A stretch of 20,886 nucleotides of DNA from a virus, in the IMG/VR virus record IMGVR_UViG_3300010373_000146, positions 1-20,886 of that record. One strand, written 5' to 3'. Below the pieces are notes generated by a model. The model saw only the letters and a program-made list of their open reading frames with translations, was not told the DNA's origin and searched no databases. Below, piece after piece: positions 7,198-14,380 of the stretch; position 1 is the stretch's first letter; every line of letters begins with the position of its first letter. The translations under genes were made by a program, and so were the position numbers.

Positions 7198-7529
7198 TCA
7201 CCCTCGAAGAGCTGCACAAGCACCAGGTGGAGCGCGACCTGCGCGAGGTCCTCAAGACGCCGCACGGCCGGCGCACGTTCTGGTGGCTGGTCGACGAGGT
7301 CTCGGGAGTCTTCAACACGAGCTTCGCCGGCGAGCAGACGCACCAGACGGCGTTCCACGAGGGCAAGCGCGCGGTCGGCGCCGAGCTCGTCGAGACCCTC
7401 CAGCGCCTCGCGCCCGAGGAGTACCAGCGGATGTTCCTCGACGCGATCGAGGACCGGAGGCTGGCGCGCGAGGAGTACGAGCGCCTGGAAAAGGAGCGGC
7501 TCGAGCAGGAGCAAAAGGCTCGTCCGTGA
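7194..7529 (+). CDS. Bbp19-like phage protein
   Basis: A 111-residue protein from GTG 7194, overlapping the portal TGA (GTGA). The pattern LREVLKTPHGRRTFWWLVDE, VSGVFNTSFAG, QTAFHEGKRAVGAELVETLQ and PEEYQRMFLDAIED matches the small Bbp19-like family (named after Bordetella phage BPP-1) that lies between portal and scaffold or capsid genes in podoviruses. Its molecular role is not established; position suggests a head-assembly or connector accessory protein. The C-terminus is a charged Glu/Arg/Lys helix, probably a coiled coil. Confidence 0.75.
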   Translation: MITLEELHKHQVERDLREVLKTPHGRRTFWWLVDEVSGVFNTSFAGEQTHQTAFHEGKRAVGAELVETLQRLAPEEYQRMFLDAIEDRRLAREEYERLEKERLEQEQKARP

Positions 7530-7535
7530 CCCTTC

Positions 7536-7550
7536 GCCGAGTTTGTCCAC
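7536..7550 (+). repeat. 15-base repeat, copy 2 (ahead of the scaffold gene)
   Basis: GCCGAGTTTGTCCAC here is identical to 3316-3330. Both copies lie just before a gene of the assembly module (terS start 3352; scaffold start 7597). This copy straddles little coding sequence and lies in one of the few intergenic gaps, so it could be a promoter element or a chance match. Confidence 0.3.
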
Positions 7551-7568
7551 GCACCGGTTGAAACTGCT

Positions 7569-7585
7569 TCCGTCGACGTAACGGA
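7569..7585 (+). promoter_or_regulatory. Short hairpin in the scaffold leader
   Basis: TCCGT (7569-7573) and ACGGA (7581-7585) can pair around a seven-base loop containing the GTCGAC palindrome edge, a few bases ahead of the Shine-Dalgarno site of the scaffold gene. The stem is only five pairs, so it could be chance. Confidence 0.2.
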
Positions 7586-7596
7586 CGGGAGCACGC

Positions 7597-8388
7597 ATGG
7601 CGGGCGAGACCGAGAACACCAACACCGGCAACGCGAGCGCGAACGGCTCCGGCGGCGGTGCGGGTGGCGGGTCCAGCACCAGCGGCCAGGGCGGCGCGGG
7701 CGACAAGACCGGCACGCAGACCTCGACCAGCACCACCACGGGCAAGACCACGGGCACGGAGTCGATGCTCGAGGTGAAGACGAGCACCGAGGGGCAGGGC
7801 GACAAGAACCAGGGCGACAAGTCCAAGGCCGACGACAAGGCCAAGGACGACAAGCAGGGCCAGGGCGACAAGGACAAGGGCCAGCCGGCCGAGCTGCAGC
7901 TGAAGCTCCCCGAGGGCCTGGACCCCAAGGCGCCCGAGGCCGTGGCGACTGTCGAGCGCGTGAAGGCCTTCGCCAAGGCGCATGGGCTGAACGCGGCGCA
8001 GGCGCAGGCCGCGGCGGACGAGCTCTTCAAGACCGTCGAGGCGGACCGCAAGGCCATCGCCGAGTACGACGCCCAGCAGAAGAGCTGGGCCGACGCCGTC
8101 CGCGCGGACCCGGAGATCGGCGGCAAGAACCTTGACGCGAGCCTCAACATCGCCCGCGGCGCGGTCGCGTGCTTCGGCGGTGCCGAGCTGGGAAAGGTGC
8201 TCACCGAGGCCGGCCTGGGCGTGAACCCCGTCGTGGTGAAGGCCTTCGTGAAGATCGGCAAGGCCATCGCCGAGGACTCGATTTCGGGCAGCGAGAACGC
8301 CGCACCCAAGACCGCGAAGAACGACGAAGAGACGTTCCATCGCGCGCTGTTCCCCACCATGTTCAACGGCCAGGGCGCGAAGCCCTAA
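7597..8388 (+). CDS. Capsid scaffolding protein
   Basis: Likely the internal scaffold that guides capsid shell assembly and is then lost. ATG 7597 has CGGGAG five bases upstream. The product is 263 residues. Residues 1 to about 100 are low-complexity: first Asn/Thr/Gly/Ser, then a highly charged Lys/Asp/Gln stretch (GDKNQGDKSKADDKAKDDK). From about 105 the protein is ordered: PAELQLKLPEGLDP, a long helical segment, then SWADAVRADPEIGGKNLDAS, LTEAGLGVNPVVVKAFVKIG and KAIAEDSISG. That C-terminal pattern is common in scaffold proteins encoded just upstream of the major capsid gene in BPP-1-like podoviruses. Position between portal and capsid supports the call. Confidence 0.75.
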   Translation: MAGETENTNTGNASANGSGGGAGGGSSTSGQGGAGDKTGTQTSTSTTTGKTTGTESMLEVKTSTEGQGDKNQGDKSKADDKAKDDKQGQGDKDKGQPAELQLKLPEGLDPKAPEAVATVERVKAFAKAHGLNAAQAQAAADELFKTVEADRKAIAEYDAQQKSWADAVRADPEIGGKNLDASLNIARGAVACFGGAELGKVLTEAGLGVNPVVVKAFVKIGKAIAEDSISGSENAAPKTAKNDEETFHRALFPTMFNGQGAKP

Positions 8389-8392
8389 AGCC

Positions 8393-8398
8393 AGGAGG
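8393..8398 (+). promoter_or_regulatory. Strong Shine-Dalgarno site of the capsid gene
   Basis: AGGAGG is the strongest ribosome-binding site in this part of the window. It is one base from GTG 8400 (wrong frame for the capsid protein) and 59 bases from the first in-frame ATG (8458). The best spacing falls on codons 8404-8407, where the capsid frame reads AGG ACC. Confidence 0.6.
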
Positions 8399-8403
8399 CG
8401 TGA

Positions 8404-9411
8404 AGGACCACCGCAAACACGACCGGACTTCCGAATCTTTTTGACCACGTCTCGCGCATGGACCCCGACGGGGCCATCGCGAAGGTGGTCGAGGGCCTCA
8501 CCAAGCGCAGCCCCGTGATGCAGGACGCGGTCGCGGTGGAGGGCAACCTCGCCGACGGCACGACGTTCACGACCCGCGAGGGTCTGCCGGGCATCGGCCG
8601 CCGCCGCTTCGGGCAGGGCGTGGCGCCGACGAAGAGCACCACCTCGAAGGTGAAGGAGCCGGTGACGCTGTTCGAGGGCAACAGCGCCGTCGACGTGGCG
8701 CTGGCCAACCTCAACGGCAACGCGCCCGCGTTCCGCGCCGACGAGGACCGGGCCTTCATGCAGGCCTTCAACAACCAGGTCGAGTCCGCGCTCATCTACG
8801 ACTCGCAGGCCGCGAACGAAGACCAGATGAACGGTCTCATCCACCGCCTCGACTCCACGTCGGGCCCGGCGGGTGGCCAGATCGTGAAGCTCGGTGCGGG
8901 CGGCTCCAACACCAACACGAGCATGCTGCTCGTGGGCTGGGGCAAGGACACCGTCCACACCATCTTCCCGAAGGGCACCAAGGGCGGCCTCGACCACAAG
9001 GACATGGGCGAGCAGCTCTGGGACCCGAACAACGACGGCAAGAAGTTCCGGGCGTACGTCACGAACTGGAACTGGCAGATCGGCGTCGCCGTCAAGGACA
9101 AGCGGTTCATCGCCGCGGTCCGCAACATCGACATGAGCTCGGAGTCGGGCGGCACCATCGCCGCGCCCGTCAACGACCTCATCATGGCGGCGATCGACGC
9201 CTACCACCTCATCTACTCGCCGGAGGACGTGCGCCTCTGCTGGTACGTGAGCCGCAAGCTCGCCGCGATCCTGCACAAGCAGGCGGTGAACTCCATCAGC
9301 AAGTCGACCCTCTCCTACGAGATGGTGGCCGGCAAGCCGGTGGTGAGCCTCATCGGCGTCCCCATCCGGATCTCGGACGCGATCATCAACACCGAGGCAG
9401 CGATCTCGTAA
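8404..9411 (+). CDS. Major capsid protein
   Basis: Forms the icosahedral shell. The pattern NLFDHVSRMDPDGAIAKVVE, EGNLADGTTFTTREGLPGIG, QGVAPTKSTTSKVKE, LANLNGNAPAFRADEDRAFM, AFNNQVESALIYDS and later RAYVTNWNWQIGVAVKDKRF matches the capsid family of BPP-1-like and many Xylella/Pseudomonas podoviruses, which usually begin with a short TTAN-x-LPNL-like N-terminus. That N-terminus is present in frame here (8407 onward: TTANTTGLPNLFDHVSR) but is preceded by an in-frame TGA at 8401 with no ATG, GTG or TTG. ATG 8458 is in frame but lacks a ribosome site and would cut into the conserved part. GTG 8400 followed by skipping one G at 8405-8406 would give a perfect N-terminus. Coordinates given are the coding-like extent; the end is firm. 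Confidence 0.9.
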   Translation, partial: RTTANTTGLPNLFDHVSRMDPDGAIAKVVEGLTKRSPVMQDAVAVEGNLADGTTFTTREGLPGIGRRRFGQGVAPTKSTTSKVKEPVTLFEGNSAVDVALANLNGNAPAFRADEDRAFMQAFNNQVESALIYDSQAANEDQMNGLIHRLDSTSGPAGGQIVKLGAGGSNTNTSMLLVGWGKDTVHTIFPKGTKGGLDHKDMGEQLWDPNNDGKKFRAYVTNWNWQIGVAVKDKRFIAAVRNIDMSSESGGTIAAPVNDLIMAAIDAYHLIYSPEDVRLCWYVSRKLAAILHKQAVNSISKSTLSYEMVAGKPVVSLIGVPIRISDAIINTEAAIS

Positions 9412-9434
9412 CCGCGAGCTCGCCCCCGCTCCCG

Positions 9435-9463
9435 CCCCGCTGCTGGCTCCGGCCGGCGCGGGG
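9435..9463 (+). terminator. Strong hairpin after the capsid gene, no U tract
   Basis: CCCCGC (9435-9440) + bulged T + GCTGG (9442-9446) pairs with CCGGC (9453-9457) + GCGGGG (9458-9463), about 11 pairs including one G-T, around a six-base loop. It lies 24 bases after the capsid stop in the largest intergenic gap of the assembly module. No T run follows, so it would be an attenuator, an RNA-stabilising 3' end or a weak terminator, not a canonical intrinsic terminator. Confidence 0.45.
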
Positions 9464-9477
9464 TTGAGGTGTCAGAA

Positions 9478-9492
9478 GGGGCCACGTGCCCC
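9478..9492 (+). promoter_or_regulatory. Small GC hairpin in the cement-protein leader
   Basis: GGGGC (9478-9482) can pair with GCCCC (9488-9492) around CACGT, just ahead of the AAGGAG ribosome site (9503-9508). It may be part of the same RNA structure as the hairpin at 9435-9463. Five pairs only. Confidence 0.25.
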
Positions 9493-9513
9493 GCGAACTT
9501 TCAAGGAGCGACC

Positions 9514-9990
9514 ATGGGACTGCGTGACCAGAACGTCATCATGTCGGACAGCCAGGACCTCACTGGCGCGGGCACCGGCGCCACCCTGTGCAGCAAGAGC
9601 ATCGACCTCTGGGGCGGCGCTTCGTCCGGCGGGCTCATCACCGACACCACCCTCCAGACCGACGTGAACGGCAACTCGCCGGCCCACGACCCCGGCCTGG
9701 CCGACATGGGCCTGGATGTGCGCGTGGACGCGGCCGTGACCAGCGCGGGCGCGGCGACGGTGCAGGCGCAGGTGATCACCGCCGACGACCAGGCGCTGAC
9801 CACCAACGTCACGATCATCCAGCAGACGGACGCGATCGCGAAGGCCACGCTGGTGGCGGGCTACCGCTTCAAGCTGGGCCGGCTGCCCCCGGGCATGAGC
9901 CAGCGCTTCCTGGGCGTCCAGTACAACGTCGGGACCGCCGCGCTCACCGCCGGCAAGGTCTCCGCGTCGCTCGTGGCCACCCCGCAGTAA
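9514..9990 (+). CDS. Bbp16-like capsid cement (decoration) protein
   Basis: A 158-residue protein starting at ATG 9514, five bases after AAGGAG (9503-9508). An in-frame GTG further upstream lies in the hairpin leader and is not used. The pattern IMSDSQDLTGAGTGATLCSK, SIDLW, then GLDVRVDAAVTSAGAATVQA, QVITADDQALTTNVTI and LVAGYRFKLGRLPPGMSQRF followed by LGVQYNVGTAALTAGKVSAS matches the beta-rich Bbp16-like family encoded directly after the capsid gene in BPP-1-like podoviruses, thought to stabilise the shell. It has no Cys pair or membrane segment. Identification is from recalled family pattern and position. Confidence 0.72.
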   Translation: MGLRDQNVIMSDSQDLTGAGTGATLCSKSIDLWGGASSGGLITDTTLQTDVNGNSPAHDPGLADMGLDVRVDAAVTSAGAATVQAQVITADDQALTTNVTIIQQTDAIAKATLVAGYRFKLGRLPPGMSQRFLGVQYNVGTAALTAGKVSASLVATPQ

Positions 9991-10016
9991 TCGGCTGTCC
10001 TTCGAGGAGCTGAGCC

Positions 10017-10244
10017 ATGAGCGGGACCAAGAAGTGGATCGTGTTGGGCGAGCCCTACTACCGGCCGGGGATCGGTCTCATCCCGGTCGGCGGAACGGTG
10101 GATCTCCCCGAGGGCGAGGGCGTCCCCAAGCGGTGGAAGCCGTTTGTGGAGCCCACGGTCGCCGAGTCGACCGAGGCATCCGGCGGCGAGCCCGCGCAGC
10201 CCCAGAAGAAGGGCAAGCGCCCTTCGGATTCCAGTCCGGCCTAG
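10017..10244 (+). CDS. Small phage head/tail-region protein, unknown function
   Basis: A 75-residue protein from ATG 10017, with a GAGGAG-like site about nine bases upstream. The first half is a short beta-type unit (KKWIVLGEPYYRPGIGLIPV and GGTVDLPEGEGVPKRWKPF); the second half is disordered, with Glu, Pro, Lys and Ser (SGGEPAQPQKKGKRPSDSS). I know no function. Small proteins of this kind commonly sit between the cement protein and the tail adaptor in podovirus genomes. Confidence 0.6.
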   Translation: MSGTKKWIVLGEPYYRPGIGLIPVGGTVDLPEGEGVPKRWKPFVEPTVAESTEASGGEPAQPQKKGKRPSDSSPA

Positions 10245-10249
10245 CTCGA

Positions 10250-10265
10250 GCGGCGCAGGCGCCGC
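10250..10265 (+). terminator. GC hairpin ahead of the tail genes
   Basis: GCGGCG (10250-10255) and CGCCGC (10260-10265) form a perfect six-pair stem around CAGG, directly after the preceding stop and 19 bases before the tail adaptor GTG. No T run follows. It may be a pause or processing site. Confidence 0.3.
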
Positions 10266-10284
10266 GGTTCCGTGAGGTGCGCAC

Positions 10285-11118
10285 GTGGCGTTGAACGACT
10301 TCGACATCGCCAACCGCGCTCTCGGCCGCATCGGGAACCGCGAGTTCATCACCAGCCTCGACACCACCGTCGACGGCAGCGAGAACGCCGCGCTGTGCGC
10401 GCAGTACTACGCGCCCGCGCGCGACCGCGTTCTGGCGCGTGCGCCCTGGCGCTTTGCCTCGCGTGTGGCCGCGCTCCTCGAGTGGGACGCCGGCGTGACG
10501 TACGCCGCGTGGGCCGTGGGCACCACGTACGCGAAGAACGCCCAGGTCACCGGGCCCGACGGCAACGTCTACTACTCGCGCCAGGCCGGCAACGTCGGCC
10601 ACACGCCCGTGGGCGACATGGATGACGTGTGGTGGGCGCCGGGCCCGAGCGCGCAGATCGTGCCGGGCTGGTCGTACGTCTACGCGCTGCCCACCGACTA
10701 CCACCAGGCCCAATACATCTTCAGCGGTGCACGCCCGGGCGCGATGGCCGTGCCCACGATCGACGCCGCGCTGATGTTCGGCGTGACCGACGTGGGCGTC
10801 CTACCCGCCATCAACGGCACGCCGCCGCCGATCCCCTTCGTCGTCCAGGCGGGCTACCTCTTCACGGACCTGCCCAACGCCAAGCTCGTCTACACGTACC
10901 AAGCGACGGACGTGACCACGTTCCCGCCGCTGGTGGTGGACGCGATCGCCACCGAGCTCGCGGTCGACCTGGCGCTGGCCGACGCCACCAAGGCGAAGCT
11001 CGCGGTGGGCCTACGCGGCGAAGCCGAAGCTGCACTCGAGCGCGCCGCGGCCGCCGAGGCCAACAGCGAGCAGCCCGACTGGCGCCCGGACAGCTCGTTC
11101 GTAGCGGTGAGGGGCTGA
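10285..11118 (+). CDS. Tail tubular protein A-like adaptor with inserted CBM-like module
   Basis: Adaptor ring that docks under the portal and carries the nozzle, like T7 gp11. GTG 10285 has GAGGTG five bases upstream. The product is 277 residues. The N-terminus (LNDFDIANRALGRIGNREFI, CAQYYAPARDRVLARAPWRF) and the C-terminus (FPPLVVDAIATELAVDLALA, then a charged helix and DWRPDSSFVAVRG) match the adaptor fold. Between them residues about 67-120 are an extra module with regularly spaced aromatics (W67, Y73, W76, Y82, Y96-Y97, W116-W117) in a GTTY...V...GNVYYSRQAGNVGHTP...WW frame. This resembles the chitin-binding type 3 / CBM5-12 fold, and a sister module occurs in the next gene. Confidence 0.82.
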   Translation: MALNDFDIANRALGRIGNREFITSLDTTVDGSENAALCAQYYAPARDRVLARAPWRFASRVAALLEWDAGVTYAAWAVGTTYAKNAQVTGPDGNVYYSRQAGNVGHTPVGDMDDVWWAPGPSAQIVPGWSYVYALPTDYHQAQYIFSGARPGAMAVPTIDAALMFGVTDVGVLPAINGTPPPIPFVVQAGYLFTDLPNAKLVYTYQATDVTTFPPLVVDAIATELAVDLALADATKAKLAVGLRGEAEAALERAAAAEANSEQPDWRPDSSFVAVRG

Positions 11119-11121
11119 GCC

Positions 11122-13905
11122 ATGGCCTCGATTCGGCAGCCCAGCTTCGCGAGCGGCGAGCTCGCGCCGCCGCTCTGGGGTCGCACCGACCTGCCGCGCT
11201 ATGCGGCCGGGCTGCGGCGCCTCTTCAACTTCTTCGTGAGCAAGCAGGGCAACGCGGTGTCGCGGCCCGGCGCGCAGTACCTGGGCACGGCGTCGCTCAA
11301 CACGGTGAACCTCAACGCGAACTCGCCGCCCGGCCTGCACCTGCCCACGGTGCTGGTGACGCAGGGTGCGGCGGTGCGGTTGATCCCGTTCTACTACTCG
11401 GACGACGAGACCACGCAGAACTACGTCCTGGTCTTTGGCGAGCAGTACCTGGGCATCCGCAAGAACGGCTCGGGGCTCACGTTCACGCTCACCGGATCGA
11501 TCCCGTACCACGCGGCAGATCTGCAGAAGCTCAAGTTCGCGCAGAGCGGCGACGTGATCACGCTGGCCTGCCCGGGCTACCCGCCCGCCACGCTCACCCG
11601 CGGCCTCTCCGGCACCACGGTCACGGGCAGCGAAAGCGACTGGACCTACGCGGTGCTGAGCTTCGACCGGCCCACGCCGCCCTCGCTGGTGGCCGGGCCG
11701 CCCTCGGGCGCGCGCATCATGGAGGCCTACTTCGGCACCGTCGATGCGCAGCACCCGGCGAAGGCTTGGGCGTGGCTGGTCACGGAGATCCGCAAGGACG
11801 CCTACGGCAACGTCTACGAGACGGCGCCGTTGCGCGCGAACGGCTTCGTCTGGAACGGGTCCCCGTGGAACCCGCTCATCACGTACAAGAACCGCACCGT
11901 CGTCTACATGGGCAACGTGCCCGGCCGGTCGAACACGTTCGATTACTGGTTCGCGCTCCACGATGGCGTGACCTCCCAGCCGCCGCTCACGAACGGAAAC
12001 CCGACCTCGGACTGGTATCCGGTGAGGAGCTACGACGGGTCACACACGTACGGCCTGGGCGACGTGATCTTGGACTCCGGCCCGGTGTTCCGGACCTCGC
12101 TGCAGGCCGGCAATCAGGGGAACGCTGAGACCAACACCAGCTTCTGGAGCGCGCAGTTCTCCGGCTTCACCTCGTTCCAGACCGACGACTACTCGCAGCT
12201 CGACGTGCAGGTGCCGGTGTACCCGGACATGCCCGTGCAGCTCTGGCTGACGGCCTCGAGCAATCCGCTCACGGACCCCAACTTCGTCGCCTTCCGGGTG
12301 TACCGCGGCCGCGCGAACCTCTTCGGCTGGGTGGGCGACTCCGCCGGCGGCTCGGTCTCGACCAACTTCTTCATCGACGACGTGGAGAACCCCGACTACA
12401 CGCTCCCGCCGCCGCAGGGGCTGAACCCGTTCCAGACCGGCGAGTACCCGAACTCGGTGACGTACTTCGCGGACCGCCGCGCGTTCGGTGGCACGAGCGG
12501 GAACGCGTCCACGGTGCGGCCGTGGTTCTTCTTCCTCTCGGCCGCGAGCGACTACTCCAACTTCGACCAGCACTACATTCCGCAGCCCGCGGACGCGCTC
12601 GTTGAGGCCCTCACCGCGCGGAAGAAGGAAGTCATCCGCTCGGTGGTTGGCGTGAAGAGCAAGCTCTTCGTGTTCAGCAACTCCGCGGTCTGGGGAGTGG
12701 GCGGCACCAACGAGTCGCCCATCGCGCCGGACAACGTCGACGCCGGCGTCGAGGTGGACATCGGCGCTGACTGGAACCAGCCGCTGGTGGTGGGCGGGCA
12801 CATCCTCTACGTGCGCGACAAGGGCACGGGCGTTCGCGCCATTCAGTTCGACTGGCAGCGCGGCGGCTTCGCGAGCTCGGACCTCTCGATCTGCGCCGAG
12901 CACCTGGTGCTGGGCCACGCCGTGGCGGATTGGTGCGTTGTCGAAGACCCCTGGAACCTGGTGTGGATCGTCCGCGACGACGGACTGCTCCTCAGCCTCA
13001 CCTACGCGCCGGATGACCAGCTTTGGGCCTGGGGCCAGCACCAGCTCGTCGTGGCCAACCAGCCGTCGACGGGCTACGGCGTGCCCAGCGGCATCGTGCA
13101 GTCGGTGTGCTCCATCCCCGAGGGCGACGAGGATGTGCTGTACCTCGCGGTGCAGGGCTGCGCCGCGGTGCCCTTCAACGGCGCAACCACGTACCGCGTC
13201 GGCGACCTGGTGGTCTCCGGCGGCCACTTCTTCCTGTCCAAGACCGCCGGCAACGTCGGCAACACCCCGCCAAGCGACGGCTCGAGCGACACGCATTGGT
13301 CGGGTACCACGACTCCTGTCGGGCCCGCTTGGATCTGCCGCCTCTCGACGCGTCTGATCACCACGCTGAAGCGGCCCGCGTGCGTCGATGCGTACGTGGA
13401 GTTCGACGGCAGCTACGCGCCCACGGACCAGGTGGGCGGGAGCCCAGGCGAGAACCTCGCAGGGCTCGCCCACCTCGAGGGCCAGCAGGTGATGGTGCAG
13501 TACGACAACGCCACGGACACCGCGGCCGCGGACACCTTCGGGCCCTACCTGGTGACCGGCGGCTTCATCGTGGCGGCACCGCCCACGCGCGCGTGCAGCC
13601 GCGTCTTCGTGGGCCTTGGCTACAACTGCGAGCTCGAACTCCTGGACCTGCCCGACGGTCGCACCAAGCGGAAGGTGGTGACCGAGGTCGGCCTCGAGGT
13701 GATCGGCGGCGGCGTGCTGCAGGCGGGGCAGTCGCTGGCCGACACGCTCAAGCCGTCGAAGGTGATGAAGCCGGGCGCGGATCTCCTGCGCGTCACGGTG
13801 GCCGGCTCCTGGAACACGGGCGGCCGCGCGGCGCTGCGTCAGACGAACCCGCTCCCCGTCACGGTGGTGGGCGTCACGCGCGAGGTGGACGCCGGTGACC
13901 TCTGA
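11122..13905 (+). CDS. Tail tubular protein B-like nozzle with two CBM-like modules
   Basis: Nozzle of the short tail, like T7 gp12, through which DNA leaves. ATG 11122 follows the adaptor stop by three bases and has GAGGGG upstream. The product is 927 residues, somewhat longer than T7 gp12. The N-terminus QPSFASGELAPPLWGRTDLP, YAAGLRRLFNFFVSKQGNAV, SRPGAQYLG is the classic nozzle opening; later EYPNSVTYFADRRAFGGTSG and FFFLSAASDYSNFDQHY are also typical. Two insertions, about 304-344 and 683-728, repeat the adaptor's small aromatic module: HTYGLGDVILDSGPVF...AGNQG...FW342 and TTYRVGDLVVSGGHFFLSK..AGNVGNTP...HW726. The end overlaps the next gene by 11 bases. Confidence 0.88.
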   Translation: MASIRQPSFASGELAPPLWGRTDLPRYAAGLRRLFNFFVSKQGNAVSRPGAQYLGTASLNTVNLNANSPPGLHLPTVLVTQGAAVRLIPFYYSDDETTQNYVLVFGEQYLGIRKNGSGLTFTLTGSIPYHAADLQKLKFAQSGDVITLACPGYPPATLTRGLSGTTVTGSESDWTYAVLSFDRPTPPSLVAGPPSGARIMEAYFGTVDAQHPAKAWAWLVTEIRKDAYGNVYETAPLRANGFVWNGSPWNPLITYKNRTVVYMGNVPGRSNTFDYWFALHDGVTSQPPLTNGNPTSDWYPVRSYDGSHTYGLGDVILDSGPVFRTSLQAGNQGNAETNTSFWSAQFSGFTSFQTDDYSQLDVQVPVYPDMPVQLWLTASSNPLTDPNFVAFRVYRGRANLFGWVGDSAGGSVSTNFFIDDVENPDYTLPPPQGLNPFQTGEYPNSVTYFADRRAFGGTSGNASTVRPWFFFLSAASDYSNFDQHYIPQPADALVEALTARKKEVIRSVVGVKSKLFVFSNSAVWGVGGTNESPIAPDNVDAGVEVDIGADWNQPLVVGGHILYVRDKGTGVRAIQFDWQRGGFASSDLSICAEHLVLGHAVADWCVVEDPWNLVWIVRDDGLLLSLTYAPDDQLWAWGQHQLVVANQPSTGYGVPSGIVQSVCSIPEGDEDVLYLAVQGCAAVPFNGATTYRVGDLVVSGGHFFLSKTAGNVGNTPPSDGSSDTHWSGTTTPVGPAWICRLSTRLITTLKRPACVDAYVEFDGSYAPTDQVGGSPGENLAGLAHLEGQQVMVQYDNATDTAAADTFGPYLVTGGFIVAAPPTRACSRVFVGLGYNCELELLDLPDGRTKRKVVTEVGLEVIGGGVLQAGQSLADTLKPSKVMKPGADLLRVTVAGSWNTGGRAALRQTNPLPVTVVGVTREVDAGDL

Positions 13906-14380
13906 GGCGCGAGTCCGGGACTACCTCGCCGGCGACGCCGAGCGCCTGGCCGCGGTGATGCGACCGGCCGACGCGGCGGAGGTGCAGGCCGAGACCGGCC
14001 ACGCTCCGCTCGAGGCGCTCCTCGAGTCGGTGCGGGTGTCCCGGAAGACCTGGGCGCTCGAGCTGGGCGGCGAACTCGCTGGGATCTTCGGGCTCCGCGA
14101 CGGCCCGCGGCAGTCGTTCCTCGCCCAGCCCGACTACATGGTGCCGTGGCTGCTCACCGGCGCCGCGGTGGATCGCCACCGGCGCGCGTTCTGGGCGACC
14201 AGCCGGCGCGTGATGGGCGCGTTCCTCGAGATGTACCCGGTACTCGCGAACCTGGTGGACGCCCGGTACGCGGCGGCTCTGCGGTGGGCGTGGCGCCTGG
14301 GCGGAGAAATCCACGACGCGGTGCCCATCGGGCCGTCCGGCGCGCTCTTCCACCCCGTCATTTGGAGGCGCCATGGGTAG
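13895..14380 (+). CDS. T7 gp13-like internal virion protein A (DUF2833, GNAT-like)
   Basis: A 161-residue protein from GTG 13895, overlapping the nozzle gene by 11 bases. The pattern YLAGDAERLAAVMRPADAAE, LGGELAGIFGLRDG, PWLLTGAAVDRHRRAFWATS, MYPVLANLVDARYAAALRWA, WRLGGEIHDAVPIGPSGALF, HPVIWRR is that of phage T7 gp13 and relatives, which have a GNAT acetyltransferase-like fold but a structural or assembly role: T7 gp13 is needed for proper core assembly, though it is not found in mature particles in all studies. Catalytic activity cannot be judged from sequence. It opens the ejection-protein cluster. Confidence 0.82.
   Translation: MTSEARVRDYLAGDAERLAAVMRPADAAEVQAETGHAPLEALLESVRVSRKTWALELGGELAGIFGLRDGPRQSFLAQPDYMVPWLLTGAAVDRHRRAFWATSRRVMGAFLEMYPVLANLVDARYAAALRWAWRLGGEIHDAVPIGPSGALFHPVIWRRHG

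Noticed and set aside
8169-8444. 91-codon + frame spanning the scaffold/capsid junction
   Set aside because: Mostly an out-of-frame shadow of the scaffold gene. Only its last codons, from GTG 8400, matter as a possible capsid start and they are discussed there.
7312-9276. 654-codon open frame on the - strand
   Set aside because: Shadow of the Bbp19-like, scaffold and capsid genes; composition is unlike a folded protein, while the + strand frames match known phage families.
10629-12128. 499-codon + frame across the adaptor/nozzle junction
   Set aside because: Runs out of frame through two well-supported tail genes and has Arg/Ala/Gly-rich shadow composition.
7597-13905. Diversity-generating retroelement, as in phage BPP-1
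   Set aside because: No reverse transcriptase, template/variable repeat pair or receptor-binding gene is visible in the window, despite the BPP-1-like head genes.
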